This document shows, one piece after another, positions 8,964 through 17,410 of a DNA stretch of 64,000 nt; position 1 is the stretch's first letter; each line of letters begins with the position of its first letter. Origin of the DNA: Peribacillus butanolivorans. GTDB taxonomy: Bacteria > Bacillota > Bacilli > Bacillales > DSM-1321. The stretch is taken from assembly GCF_001273755.1 (NCBI RefSeq), contig NZ_LGYA01000001.1, positions 3,303,177 to 3,367,176 on the forward strand, written 5' to 3'. The notes under the pieces were generated by a model. The model was given only the letters and a program-made list of their open reading frames with translations. It searched no databases and was not told the DNA's origin. Both the position numbers and the translations under genes were made by a program.

Positions 8964-8980
8964 ATATATTTTCTCTCCCC

Positions 8981-10168
8981 TTAATTCATATCGCCCAAAA
9001 TATTTTTTCCGAAGGCAGGCATTTTCACATCAAAGTTAGCTGCGACTGTTGCCCCTATATCAGCAAATGTATCTCTTATTGGAAGCTCGCCAGCTTCTGT
9101 AAATCGTTTAGAATAAACTAATAATGGCACATATTCTCGTGTATGGTCGGTCCCTTCATGTACCGGGTCATTCCCGTGATCAGCAGTGATGATTAATAAA
9201 TCGTCCTCTTTTAGCTTCTCGAGTACTTCTGGCATTCTAGCATCGAATTCTTCTAATGCCTTTCCGTAACCCTCTGGATCACGTCTGTGACCGTATAAAG
9301 CATCGAAGTCGACCAGGTTAAGGAAACTTAAACCTTTGAAATCCTGTTCGATGGTTTGGATTAATTTATCCATTCCATCCATATTAGATACGGTCCTTAA
9401 GGATTCAGTGACCCCTTCACCATCAAAAATATCAGAAATTTTCCCGATTGCCAGAACATCATATCCGGAATCTTTCAATTCATCCATAACCGTCCTGTTA
9501 AATGGTTTTAAAGCATAATCATGACGATTAGGCGTTCTTTTGAAGCTGCCTGGTTGGCCTGTGAAAGGTCTTGCGATTACGCGTCCAACCTTAAATTCAT
9601 CAGCCATTGTTACTTCACGTGCAATCTCACAAATTCGGTATAATTCTTCTACCGGAACTATATCTTCATGGGCAGCGATTTGTAAAACTGAATCCGCAGA
9701 TGTATAAACAATTAACGCACCCGTTTTCATATGTTCTTCGCCAAGTCTTTCAATGATTTCCGTCCCGCTAGCCGGAATATTCCCAATAATTCCACGACCC
9801 AATTTCGCTTCGAGGTCATTGACTAATAATTCTGGGAAACCATTTGGGAACACACGAAATGGAGTCGATATATTCAACCCCATAATTTCCCAGTGTCCAG
9901 TCATCGTATCTTTTCCAGTAGACGCTTCTTTCATTTTCGTATAGTATGCGAGCGGTTGCTTCGCTTTATCAATCCCTTTGATTTCACGGATATTGCCTAA
10001 ACCCAATTTTGCGAGATTTGGCATGTTTAATCCATTCATTTTTTCTGCGATATGACCAAGTGTATCTGACCCTTTATCACCGAATAAATCTGCATCAGGT
10101 GCTTCACCAATCCCTACTGAGTCCATAACCACTACAAAAATACGTTTAAACGCTGAATTCCCTTTCAT
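8981..10168 (-). CDS. deoB: Phosphopentomutase
   Basis: 395-residue alkaline-phosphatase superfamily enzyme (drm in B. subtilis). Metal-binding motifs are [14 protein letters not shown] (about 13-26), [10 protein letters not shown] with the catalytic threonine (about 90), and [19 protein letters not shown] (about 325-343). It interconverts (deoxy)ribose 1- and 5-phosphate, linking nucleoside phosphorolysis to the pentose pathway. The start is ATG 10166-10168 with AGGAGG seven bases upstream; ATG 10172-10174 would be only one base from the site. First gene of the deoB-pupG-pdp operon. Confidence 0.96.
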   Translation of the reverse strand: MKGNSAFKRIFVVVMDSVGIGEAPDADLFGDKGSDTLGHIAEKMNGLNMPNLAKLGLGNIREIKGIDKAKQPLAYYTKMKEASTGKDTMTGHWEIMGLNISTPFRVFPNGFPELLVNDLEAKLGRGIIGNIPASGTEIIERLGEEHMKTGALIVYTSADSVLQIAAHEDIVPVEELYRICEIAREVTMADEFKVGRVIARPFTGQPGSFKRTPNRHDYALKPFNRTVMDELKDSGYDVLAIGKISDIFDGEGVTESLRTVSNMDGMDKLIQTIEQDFKGLSFLNLVDFDALYGHRRDPEGYGKALEEFDARMPEVLEKLKEDDLLIITADHGNDPVHEGTDHTREYVPLLVYSKRFTEAGELPIRDTFADIGATVAANFDVKMPAFGKNILGDMN

Positions 10169-10264
10169 GCTCATTCCTCCTAAAATAGTAAATCAGTTTT
10201 TATACTCTCTATATTACCCGTATACTGTTTAGTTACTCTTCAATAAAATGAAAATCACGAGAAC

Positions 10265-10278
10265 GTCAGAAGTCTGAC
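10265..10278. promoter_or_regulatory. Dyad at the deoB transcription start
   Basis: A perfect inverted repeat GTCAGA-AG-TCTGAC, extendable on both sides by GAGA/TCTC with a small bulge. It lies immediately downstream of the predicted deoB -10, so it would overlap the transcription start or form a 5' mRNA hairpin. It may be an operator or a leader structure; no known regulator box was recognised. Confidence 0.45.
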
Positions 10279-10286
10279 CTCTCTAC

Positions 10287-10315
10287 ATTGTAAACGATTA
10301 CCATGATGGAGACAA
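10287..10315 (-). promoter_or_regulatory. Candidate sigma-A promoter of deoB-pupG-pdp
   Basis: Minus strand TTGTCT (10310-10315), 17 bases, TACAAT (10287-10292), about 120 bases upstream of deoB. Spacing is ideal. A 61-codon open frame across this region lacks a proper start and is probably not a gene. Confidence 0.6.
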
Positions 10316-10477
10316 ATAATATATTCCTGAAAGAAAAAAGTATCACTAGATGTTCACAATGTCCACTATAGCGATTTAGTATCGACCGTTTGTATCCCCT
10401 TTCAATTTCAAAAAAGGCTGCTTCCTTCATCTGTTTTGCAGTGAAGTTCACAACCTCTCTATCATTCTACTAAACTT

Positions 10478-11371
10478 CTAAGCTCGCGGATGAAATTTTG
10501 AATATACATCCTTAATCCGAACGTTTGTAATATGCGTATAAATTTGCGTCGTCGATATATCCGCATGACCTAGCATCTCTTGGACTGCCCTTAAATCTGC
10601 CCCATTCATTAATAGGTGTGTCGCGAAGGAATGACGCAAAGTATGTGGTGTGATTTCTTTTTCTATTTGCGCCGTTTTCACAAGTTTCTTTAAAATCTTC
10701 CAAAATCCCTGTCTTGTCAGCCTGTTCCCATGATGATTCAAAAAAAGTGACTCTGTTCGGTGCTTTGGACTAGCAAATTTTCCTCGGGCCCTATCCAAAT
10801 AATGTTCAATAGCACCAAGTGCCGTTTGGCCAATTGGAATGATTCTTTCTTTATTTCCTTTTCCAATACAGCGGACAAAGCCCATCGATGCATGGACATC
10901 ACTCACATCCATTGATATTAACTCACTTACGCGCATCCCTGTCGCATACATCAATTCAAGCATCGCCTTATCACGCAAACCATATTCATCCATTACCTTT
11001 GGGGCCTCTAATAACGCTTCCACCTCTTCCATGCTTAGCACTTTTGGGAGGCTTCGCTCTGGTTTTGGTGTTTCTATATGTATAGATGGATCCTGGTCGG
11101 TCACCCTTTCTCGGAGAAGAAATTGATGAAAAGACCTAATGGAGGCGATATGACGCGCTACCGTTTTCGATGATTTGCCCTGATCCTTCAAATGAACGAG
11201 AAAATGCAAGATGTTCACCCTCCGCGAATCATTCCAGCTGGTAATAGTTTCTACATTTTTCAAGTAGCTCCAATATGAATTTAAGTCGCGTTCATAAGAA
11301 ACGAGCGTATTCTTGGCAAGTCCTTTTTCTATGGTTAAAAAATGAATAAAATCCCTAATTTGATTCTCCAT
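10478..11371 (-). CDS. xerD: Tyrosine recombinase XerD
   Basis: 297 residues. An N-terminal SAM-like DNA-binding domain (about 1-85) is followed by the catalytic domain with the Arg-Lys-His-Arg-His-Tyr set: [10 protein letters not shown] (Arg), GKGNKER (Lys), [12 protein letters not shown] (His, Arg), [14 protein letters not shown] (His, Tyr nucleophile). With XerC/CodV it resolves chromosome dimers at dif. Called ripX in B. subtilis. Start ATG 11369-11371 has GGGGAG eight bases upstream. It lies just after yqzK, in the conserved fur-yqzK-xerD-deoB order. Confidence 0.96.
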   Translation of the reverse strand: MENQIRDFIHFLTIEKGLAKNTLVSYERDLNSYWSYLKNVETITSWNDSRRVNILHFLVHLKDQGKSSKTVARHIASIRSFHQFLLRERVTDQDPSIHIETPKPERSLPKVLSMEEVEALLEAPKVMDEYGLRDKAMLELMYATGMRVSELISMDVSDVHASMGFVRCIGKGNKERIIPIGQTALGAIEHYLDRARGKFASPKHRTESLFLNHHGNRLTRQGFWKILKKLVKTAQIEKEITPHTLRHSFATHLLMNGADLRAVQEMLGHADISTTQIYTHITNVRIKDVYSKFHPRA

Positions 11372-11376
11372 ATTCA

Positions 11377-11604
11377 TTACTCCCCGTTTAAATAAAACAA
11401 CATTAAGCGTTCAAGCCATGCATCATCACCTGTATCAACAGCCTTTGATACTTTTACAGCCATACCTTTTGGTTCGTCATAACGATGATAACTTTGATAT
11501 TCCTGATTTAACCATACCATTCCTATATAAAAAAGAATAGTGAAGCTAACAAAGAGAATCATCACTTTAGCTGTATGTAGAACAAGCGACAATGAAGTTT
11601 TCAT
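11377..11604 (-). CDS. yqzK: YqzK-like small membrane protein (DUF4227)
   Basis: 75 residues with one N-terminal transmembrane helix (about 12-33, [19 protein letters not shown]) and a soluble tail. Length and place between fur and xerD match B. subtilis YqzK. Start ATG 11602-11604 lies after AGGGGAAAGG. Its function is not known. It is almost contiguous with xerD (5 bases), so the two are probably cotranscribed. Confidence 0.82.
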   Translation of the reverse strand: MKTSLSLVLHTAKVMILFVSFTILFYIGMVWLNQEYQSYHRYDEPKGMAVKVSKAVDTGDDAWLERLMLFYLNGE

Positions 11605-11786
11605 CACCTTTCCCCTCCCATTCGATCCTTTGTATCAATCTATGCCCAACAGGACAAGTTTTATACATGTTTCGGTAAGGAGAAAGCAAAAACAACTATA
11701 AAAGAGAAAAGTGACGTTATCCTAATTTCCTGAATTCAGCTACATGTCGAATGGACCTTGCTCTGCAGATATTTACCCTTTTAAAA

Positions 11787-11820
11787 ATGCAGAAAACCTT
11801 CTCCATTTAATGGAAAAGGT
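11787..11820 (-). terminator. Terminator after fur
   Basis: On the minus strand ACCTTTTCCATT pairs with AATGGAGAAGGT (one mismatch), followed by TTTTCTGCATTTTT. It starts 7 bases after the fur stop codon. Confidence 0.75.
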
Positions 11821-11826
11821 CCGACT

Positions 11827-12291
11827 TTATTCACCTTTATTCTCGTCTTTCTCATGGCATCGATGACAAATACCATGAAAGGTTAATCTATGATCTTTTA
11901 TCTTGAAGTTCCAGTCACGTTCTACAATGGATTCTACGTCTTCAAGTAAGTCTTCTTGAATCTCATCTACCGCTCCACATTCCACACAAACAAGATGATG
12001 ATGGAAATGGGCAGCCCCTTCTTGTCTTAAATCATAACGGGAAACCCCGTCTCCAAAGTTAATTTTATCTACTATCTTCAATTCAGTCAGCAACTCTAGC
12101 GTACGGTATACTGTTGCCAATCCAATTTCCGGCGACTTTTCTTTGACAAGGAGGTAAACGTCTTCTGCGCTTAAATGATCCTCTTCGTGCTCAAGTAAAA
12201 CGCGGACGGTCGCTTCTCGTTGAGGCGTTAGTTTGTAGCTGGACGAGTGCAACTGCTTTTTTATTCTATCAATTCTGTTTTCTATTTCCAT
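11827..12291 (-). CDS. fur: Ferric uptake regulator Fur
   Basis: 154 residues. N-terminal winged helix with KLTPQREATVRVLLEHEEDHLSA and recognition region GLATVYRTLELLTE (about 56-69); dimerisation domain with HFHHHLVCVECGAVDEI (metal site and CxxC) and a second CHRC near the C terminus for structural zinc. The pattern fits Fur rather than Zur or PerR, and synteny (spoIIM-fur-yqzK-xerD) agrees. It represses iron uptake genes when loaded with Fe(II). Start ATG 12289-12291 with GGAGGG nine bases upstream. Confidence 0.94.
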   Translation of the reverse strand: MEIENRIDRIKKQLHSSSYKLTPQREATVRVLLEHEEDHLSAEDVYLLVKEKSPEIGLATVYRTLELLTELKIVDKINFGDGVSRYDLRQEGAAHFHHHLVCVECGAVDEIQEDLLEDVESIVERDWNFKIKDHRLTFHGICHRCHEKDENKGE

Positions 12292-12403
12292 ACCTATATT
12301 CCCTCCCGCGCCGCTATCTTATCCATTATATCAAATGAGGGAAAACTGTCAAAATAGATTTCTTGTTAATGATAAAAAAATTGTTGTGATTAGCAAATTC
12401 CCT

Positions 12404-13051
12404 TCAATGACCCAGGAAACTGACGACATTTTTCATTAAAGAGGGTGATAAGTATGCTTCAAATACAGCAGCTGTAATTAAAAATAATCCTGACAAAATT
12501 AATGAAAAAATATAGCGTGATATAATTGGCTTCAGCGGCTCTCGAATTTGCTTGAGGAAAATCCGGCTGATCATTTTCATTGATAGCGAGACAGCAAGGA
12601 CCGTTATCACGATGAAAATCGGTACAATGAATATATTTTGTGGTAGAATTGCGACAAATGATAATAAGAACCCGCTCCACCCCATTTGATTAACTAAAAA
12701 GCCGACTGTAAACCCTACAACCATTCCTTTAATAAATAACAATATCAAGATAACCGGCAACCCAATAACCGAAATCCCAAGAATCCAGATGAGGCCTATA
12801 TATTTTATGTTATGCATAATACTTTGGCTAAACATATCATGCGAAGATGCAAATTCTCCTTTGGTAACTTGTCCAAAAAATTGTGATAAATAATAGAACA
12901 AGTCCTCTTTTTGGGTAAAACTCAAACTATTTACGAGTACAGCGCCAAAAATGACACCCATTAAAAAAAGCACAGTGATAAAGACATATAATGAGGAATG
13001 TTCGTTAATGTGTTTCATTACGGCATTTTGTACGACAGATTTTTTTTTCAT
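12404..13051 (-). CDS. spoIIM: Stage II sporulation protein M
   Basis: 215-residue integral membrane protein with five predicted helices (about 20-42, 82-105, 110-130, 140-165, 180-203). It matches SpoIIM, part of the mother-cell DMP complex (SpoIID-SpoIIM-SpoIIP) that drives septal peptidoglycan remodelling and engulfment. Start ATG 13049-13051 with GGGAGG upstream. It lies upstream of fur, as in B. subtilis, and has a sigma-E-like promoter. Confidence 0.93.
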   Translation of the reverse strand: MKKKSVVQNAVMKHINEHSSLYVFITVLFLMGVIFGAVLVNSLSFTQKEDLFYYLSQFFGQVTKGEFASSHDMFSQSIMHNIKYIGLIWILGISVIGLPVILILLFIKGMVVGFTVGFLVNQMGWSGFLLSFVAILPQNIFIVPIFIVITVLAVSLSMKMISRIFLKQIREPLKPIISRYIFSLILSGLFLITAAVFEAYLSPSLMKNVVSFLGH

Positions 13052-13079
13052 CTTTCATCCTCCCAACTCCGCTTACTAG

Positions 13080-13108
13080 AATCTATGTTTTCACTCTTTC
13101 ATTTATGC
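13080..13108 (-). promoter_or_regulatory. Candidate sigma-E promoter of spoIIM
   Basis: Minus strand GCATAAAT (13101-13108), 13 bases, CATAGATT (13080-13087), about 30 bases before the start. The sigma-E consensus is KMATATTT-N13-14-CATACANT. spoIIM is a known sigma-E gene. Confidence 0.5.
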
Positions 13109-13163
13109 TAAAGAAAACAAGTATGAATTCCCTTATCAGGAAGAACACCTCAAAGCAATATCA

Positions 13164-13172
13164 TGTTATAAT
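13164..13172 (+). promoter_or_regulatory. Extended -10 promoter of the acetyltransferase gene
   Basis: TGTTATAAT is a perfect -10 with an upstream TG extension, 30 bases before the start codon. No clear -35 is seen, as is common with extended -10 promoters. Confidence 0.5.
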
Positions 13173-13201
13173 TTTCCATAACCATTACTTGGAGGTGTGA
13201 T

Positions 13202-13765
13202 ATGAAAGCTATATTAATGGATTTCCCAGAAAAAATTGAAACTCCACGGCTATATCTAAGACCTTGTCAACCTGGAGATGGCAAAGATGTGTATGAAGCC
13301 ATTGTCCGTTCCCAGAATGAATTAAAACAATGGCTTCCATTTGCCCATCAGGAACCGTCCTTGGAAACCTCAGAACAGAACGTCCTAAAAGCCTTTTCGG
13401 ACTTTATTTTAAAAGAGGATATTAGACTTCATATTTATAGGAAAGAAGATGACCAATTCATCGGTTCCACTGGTCTGCACCGAATTAACTGGGATATCCC
13501 CAAATTTGAGATTGGCTATTGGATTGATACGATGCACAGTAAAAAAGGGTACATAACCGAAGCGATTGAAAAGTTAACCCAATTTGCTTTTCATCATTAT
13601 GGGGCAAAGCGGATTGAAATCCGCTGTGACACTAATAACCTTGCTAGTAAACGAATTCCCGAAAAACTAAAGTATACTCTTGAAGGAACTTTACATAATG
13701 ACTGTCTAAGTGCTGACGGCAAGGAATTGCGGGACACCTATATATATGCAAAAACAACAAACTAA
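13202..13765 (+). CDS. GNAT N-acetyltransferase (RimJ/RimL type)
   Basis: 187 residues of the Acetyltransf_3 group. ETPRLYLRPCQPGDG at the N terminus, FEIGYWIDTMHSKKGYITEAI (acetyl-CoA binding loop, about 102-122) and IEIRCDTNNLASKRIPEKL (about 142-160) are typical of RimJ/RimL-like proteins that acetylate protein N termini or small molecules. The usual G-x-G in the CoA loop appears as KKGYITEA. Start ATG 13202 follows GGAGG. It is a single-gene unit with its own promoter and terminator. Substrate cannot be predicted. Confidence 0.85.
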   Translation: MKAILMDFPEKIETPRLYLRPCQPGDGKDVYEAIVRSQNELKQWLPFAHQEPSLETSEQNVLKAFSDFILKEDIRLHIYRKEDDQFIGSTGLHRINWDIPKFEIGYWIDTMHSKKGYITEAIEKLTQFAFHHYGAKRIEIRCDTNNLASKRIPEKLKYTLEGTLHNDCLSADGKELRDTYIYAKTTN

Positions 13766-13767
13766 AA

Positions 13768-13810
13768 AAAGTCCTGACAGTATAAGCCTCCTCTGTCAGG
13801 ACCCTTTTTT
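13768..13810. terminator. Bidirectional terminator
   Basis: Perfect 10-bp stem GTCCTGACAG / CTGTCAGGAC flanked by an A run and a T run. It serves the acetyltransferase gene and, on the other strand, the yqxK gene. Confidence 0.88.
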
Positions 13811-13832
13811 GTTCCCTTACATAAACAAAAAA

Positions 13833-15011
13833 TTAGCTGTTCTTTTTTACTTTCCCATACTTACCTCCGCCCCCAACTTCAAAAGTAAGCTCCCCTTTTC
13901 TGGCAGAATCGATATAGTGGGCCAATTTTTCAGGAACGATTTCTGTGAGTTGTTCAAGGGTTACCTCATGAAGGATTTTCATCTCGGTTCCAAATGCCTT
14001 TAGCAGTTTTTCCATTGATTTAGGACCAAGTCCCGGGATGAAATCGAGGGGCACTTGATGGATATATGGCGGTCTTTCCCTTCGTTTCTCTCCATTCATT
14101 TTAGGAATAGATAGTTCCTCTATCCGAGTCGACACCCCTTTAATGATAGTCTTGTTTCCACATTCAGGACATTGTTCATTATCCCTTAACAATTTATGTA
14201 AACATCCTGAACAAACGGTTTGATGATATTTTCCCAATAAGGGATTCAACCCATAATTGGCTGATACCTTTCGTCCTTCTTTATCTTGAAGGGCTTTTGC
14301 CAACTCGTTAAAACTTGGTTCATTAAGTCGAATTTTTTGATATTCACGAGCAATTTTCCCAAGCGAATGTGCGTCAGAATTCGTCACGAAGACAAAGGAT
14401 TCCAACTCTTTTATATCCTTGACCATATCTGTATCAGAACTTAACCCAAGCTCGATGGCGTCGATTAACTCTGGATCGAATACTTCAGCCAGACTCGATC
14501 TTACCCCTTTACCATATAAACTTTTAAAGGGGGTAAAAACATGTGCTGGGATAAACAAGCCGCCAAGTGATTTTACGATTTTTTGCAGTGTTCTTCCGTC
14601 ACAATAAATTCTTTGAGAGCTTAAGGTGATATTTTTAACATAACCGCTCATCCACACCGAAAAATTCTTCATCGCTTCCAATGTAGGAAAATAGGCAAGA
14701 ACATGGATTGGGCCATTACAATGCTGATCATAAATTTCAATTTCAGAGCCTGGAATGATTGTTGTGTTCCGGTAAAGAAGACCGCCTTCATCCTTCTCTG
14801 TAATTTCCCCGTCCAGAATTCCTGCTTCAATCTCTTCGATAACTTCAGGAGAATGGCAGTCAATTATCCCGATTAAATCGAGACCTTTTCTCTCACTTGC
14901 CACTTGTATCACCTTGCTGAAGGTCAACGTTTTAGCACCGGTTATTTTTACGGCCTTTCCACTTCTTGTTCTACCTATGTGGATATGCAGGTCAGCGTAA
15001 TACTCTTTCAT
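13833..15011 (-). CDS. yqxK: Endonuclease Q family protein (PHP domain, YqxK)
   Basis: 392 residues. An N-terminal PHP domain (YYADLHIHIGRTRSGKAVK, IGIIDCHSPE, PGSEIEIYDQHCNGPIHVLA, FVTNSDAHSLG) supplies the metal ligands. A CxxC-CxxC zinc finger follows (CSGCLHKLL...CPECGNK, about 255-275), then a helix-hairpin-helix (VPLDFIPGLGPKSMEKLLKAFG, about 323-344). This order is that of EndoQ, which cuts 5' to deaminated bases and abasic sites; a Bacillus EndoQ has been characterised. It starts directly at the nudF stop codon, so the two repair and nucleotide-hydrolysis genes are cotranscribed. Confidence 0.88.
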   Translation of the reverse strand: MKEYYADLHIHIGRTRSGKAVKITGAKTLTFSKVIQVASERKGLDLIGIIDCHSPEVIEEIEAGILDGEITEKDEGGLLYRNTTIIPGSEIEIYDQHCNGPIHVLAYFPTLEAMKNFSVWMSGYVKNITLSSQRIYCDGRTLQKIVKSLGGLFIPAHVFTPFKSLYGKGVRSSLAEVFDPELIDAIELGLSSDTDMVKDIKELESFVFVTNSDAHSLGKIAREYQKIRLNEPSFNELAKALQDKEGRKVSANYGLNPLLGKYHQTVCSGCLHKLLRDNEQCPECGNKTIIKGVSTRIEELSIPKMNGEKRRERPPYIHQVPLDFIPGLGPKSMEKLLKAFGTEMKILHEVTLEQLTEIVPEKLAHYIDSARKGELTFEVGGGGKYGKVKKNS

Positions 15012-15563
15012 TTATGAAGTCATCACTTTTTTCAACTGCAGGTACTGAACTGCATATGCCGTTTTGGCATCCTGGATTTTCCCTTCATCTATATAGGTTT
15101 GAGCTTCCTCTACCGTCAGCTCAATCACCTCGACAAATTCATCCTCATCCAAGGGGGCCGCATTTTCTTTCTTTTTCAAATTGTGGGCTACATAAATGTG
15201 AACCAATTCATCAGCAAAGCCTGGGGACGTATAAAAGGAGATGATGTGTTCCATTTTTTCGCATACATACCCTGTCTCTTCTTCAAGTTCCCGTTCTGCC
15301 GACAGAATCGGTTGTTCGCCTTTTTCGAGCTTTCCTGCAGGAATTTCAACCAGACTTCTCTCCAGCGCTTTACGGTACTGTTCAACCATGATGATTTTAT
15401 TGTCTGCTGTAACAGCTATGATTGCAACCGCTCCCGGATGCTTGATGATTTCACGTTTACTTGTTTTTCCATCTGGAAGTTCTACATCATCCACCTGTAG
15501 GCTGATTACTTTACCGGTGAATACTTTTTCCGAAGATATTGTTTTTTCTTCAAATTTTTTCAT
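15012..15563 (-). CDS. nudF: ADP-ribose pyrophosphatase, Nudix hydrolase
   Basis: 183 residues. The Nudix box GX5EX7REUXEEXGU is visible from GKLEKGEQP through SAERELEEETGY (about 78-100). The long N-terminal region with the motif HPGAVAIIAVT is typical of ADP-ribose pyrophosphatases. It hydrolyses ADP-ribose to AMP and ribose 5-phosphate. Start ATG 15561-15563 has GAGGAG eight bases upstream; a GTG at 15572 is too close to that site. yqxK follows without a gap. Confidence 0.93.
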   Translation of the reverse strand: MKKFEEKTISSEKVFTGKVISLQVDDVELPDGKTSKREIIKHPGAVAIIAVTADNKIIMVEQYRKALERSLVEIPAGKLEKGEQPILSAERELEEETGYVCEKMEHIISFYTSPGFADELVHIYVAHNLKKKENAAPLDEDEFVEVIELTVEEAQTYIDEGKIQDAKTAYAVQYLQLKKVMTS

Positions 15564-15601
15564 CCTGACCACTCCTCTGTTCTAATTGCAGTATTATTCT
15601 T

Positions 15602-15609
15602 CATACATT
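15602..15609 (+). promoter_or_regulatory. Sigma-E type -10 element before mciZ
   Basis: CATACATT matches the sigma-E -10 CATACANT exactly and lies 30 bases upstream of mciZ, which is a sigma-E gene in B. subtilis. A good -35 was not found at 13-14 bases spacing. Confidence 0.4.
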
Positions 15610-15638
15610 TTACCATAATAGAGATGGAGGGCGATTCG

Positions 15639-15800
15639 ATGAAAGTTTATGTATTGGAAAAAGGCGTCATTTTATCTGGAAAGAGTTGGGAGATCATTCA
15701 AAAACTAAAACAATTGCAAAATAAATATGTCTATATCAATGATTGGATTGCCGACATACACGATCAACAGGCAACCTCTCCTTTAAAACGAATCAAGTGA
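15639..15800 (+). CDS. mciZ: MciZ, mother-cell inhibitor of FtsZ
   Basis: A 53-residue protein starting MKVYVLEKGVILSGKSWEII. It aligns with B. subtilis MciZ (40 residues, MKVHRMPKGVVLVGKAWEIR...), sharing KGV-L-GK-WEI-KLK and a Y-DWI near residue 32-37. MciZ caps FtsZ filaments in the mother cell and blocks a second Z ring during sporulation. Start ATG 15639 has GGAGG eight bases upstream. It lies between nudF and yqkF as in B. subtilis. The protein carries about 14 extra C-terminal residues (DIHDQQATSPLKRIK) past the DWI motif. Confidence 0.85.
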   Translation: MKVYVLEKGVILSGKSWEIIQKLKQLQNKYVYINDWIADIHDQQATSPLKRIK

Positions 15801-15857
15801 ATTCTTTGAGCGAAATGGATTTGTCCTTTACAATGTAGGTAAAGGGAGTGGATAAAA

Positions 15858-16766
15858 TTGAAAAATCGTAGACTAGGAAATTCAGAGTTATTCGTATCTG
15901 AAATCGGGCTCGGCTGCATGTCATTGGGTACTGTCGAAAGTCAGGCATCTGAGATCATACAGGCTGCTTTGGATGAAGGAATCAATTATTTTGATACTGC
16001 TGACTTATATAATTTCGGTGTGAATGAAGAAATCGTCGGAAAAAACTTAAAATCGGTCCGCGAGCAAGTATACATAGCCACGAAGGTCGGAAACCGCTGG
16101 AATGAAAATAAGGATAGTTGGAGCTGGGATCCATCTGGCACCCATATCAAAACGGCAGTAAAGGACAGCTTAAAACGGCTAGGAACCGATTATATTGATC
16201 TTTATCAGCTGCACGGGGGTACGATTTCAGACAATATCGAAGAAACTGTTGAAGCCTTTGAGGAGTTGAAAAAGGAAGGCTATATCCGGTACTATGGAAT
16301 TTCCTCAATTCGCCCCAACGTAATTAAGAAATTTACCGAAAAGTCTGATCTTGACTCCGTGATGATGCAATACAGCCTACTCGACCGCCGCCCAGAAGAG
16401 TGGATGCCTCTTTTGGAAAACAAACAGATCAGCATCATTGCCCGTGGCCCCCTTGCTAAAGGACTGCTTAGTGAGAAAATGCTTGAAAAGGCAAATGAAG
16501 ATGGTTATCTTGACTATAGTTATCAAGAACTTAAAGATCTGCTTCCACAATTAAAGGACAAGCTTTCCGGCAAAAAGTTGAATGATACGGCCCTGCAATT
16601 TGTATTGTCACACCAAAGCGTTGCTGCTGTCGTACCTGGAGCAAGCTCAGTGCAGCAGCTCCGTGAAAACTGCCGTGCCGTTAAAAGCTCTTCGCTTACT
16701 GAAGCTGAACTTGATGTGTTGAAGCAGTTGACCAAAGTAAACAAATATGAAAGTCATCGGGATTAA
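15858..16766 (+). CDS. yqkF: Aldo/keto reductase YqkF
   Basis: 302-residue TIM-barrel oxidoreductase. Catalytic tetrad: Asp and Tyr in YFDTADLYNFGVNEEIVG (about 48-60), Lys in IATKVGNRW, His in YQLHGGTISDNIEE (about 115). NADPH-binding residues lie in VVPGASSVQQLREN near the C terminus. The start is a TTG at 15858 with GGGAG nine bases upstream, and residue 1 aligns with the start of B. subtilis YqkF. It reduces carbonyl substrates; the natural substrate is unknown. It follows mciZ by 57 bases on the same strand. Confidence 0.9.
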   Translation: MKNRRLGNSELFVSEIGLGCMSLGTVESQASEIIQAALDEGINYFDTADLYNFGVNEEIVGKNLKSVREQVYIATKVGNRWNENKDSWSWDPSGTHIKTAVKDSLKRLGTDYIDLYQLHGGTISDNIEETVEAFEELKKEGYIRYYGISSIRPNVIKKFTEKSDLDSVMMQYSLLDRRPEEWMPLLENKQISIIARGPLAKGLLSEKMLEKANEDGYLDYSYQELKDLLPQLKDKLSGKKLNDTALQFVLSHQSVAAVVPGASSVQQLRENCRAVKSSSLTEAELDVLKQLTKVNKYESHRD

Positions 16767-17339
16767 AAGGGAGACCTTAAACTAACCTAGTGTTTCCAAG
16801 AAAAATAAAAACCAGCAATAGGCTACCTTATCTCCGTAAAACAAGCGGGCTGAGGTAGTCTAATTTCGTTTAACGCTATCTTCATTATCTGATTTATCCG
16901 TTTTCACATCTGCTTATTTAATAGGGAAACCCTTTAACTTAAACAAGCTTGCCCCCATCTAATTGCCTTCTTCCAACATTTTACCCTTCTCGATATACTC
17001 CTTTTGATTGCATTGTATTGACTCTGTTTTTTAGGGTACCACAACAATATGTATTATCACTTTTTTCTTAATTAAAAATAGTGTTTATTCCCTTTATTAG
17101 ATTATCTTGCCTAACGTCATTTCAGCACACTGTCATTATACTTATTAAACACCCAATGCAAAAAGATTCGGTCACTCCCATTAAACAAGATATTTAGTAA
17201 ACAAAGCGACGGAGAACCTGGAGGATTGGTGTTTTTATGGGGAGATGTATTGCCATTTGATGTAACAAGAGTTACTGAACATACCATTAATTAATTGAGA
17301 GATTTAACGATATTAATGATTTTCACAAATTCTTTTCTG
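16767..17339. other. 570-base region between yqkF and ohr
   Basis: No intact gene was recognised. The first 100 bases hold a probable yqkF terminator. From about 17119 to 17294 the plus strand stays open and ends with GEPGGLVFLWGDVLPFDVTR...stop, which looks protein-like but has no ATG and no usable ribosome site before it; it may be the tail of a decayed gene. The rest is AT-rich. Confidence 0.5.
16821..16860 (+). terminator. Probable terminator of yqkF
   Basis: GGCTACCT (16821-16828) pairs with AGGTAGTC (16853-16860) including one G-T pair, with further pairing inside. The T run after it is weak (CTAATTTCGTTT). Confidence 0.4.
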
Positions 17340-17368
17340 TTGCTTTCCGTAAATACATGCTATACAAT
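17340..17368 (+). promoter_or_regulatory. Sigma-A promoter of ohr
   Basis: TTGCTT (17340-17345), 17 bases, TACAAT (17363-17368). The -10 lies inside the OhrR operator, so repressor binding would block RNA polymerase. Confidence 0.6.
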
Positions 17369-17379
17369 TCAATTGTGCA
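17363..17379. promoter_or_regulatory. OhrR operator
   Basis: TACAATTCAATTGTGCA is a near-palindrome around TACAATT/AATTGTA, the known OhrR box of Bacillus ohrA. It overlaps the ohr -10. ohrR is encoded just downstream, convergent to ohr. Confidence 0.75.
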
Positions 17380-17410
17380 CAATCCAAATATGGAACAAAG
17401 GAGAAAAATG

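Noticed and set aside
10266-10451. 61-codon open frame on the minus strand between xerD and deoB
   Set aside because: Its GTG start is two bases from the only ribosome-like site, it overlaps the likely deoB promoter and dyad, and no family was recognised.
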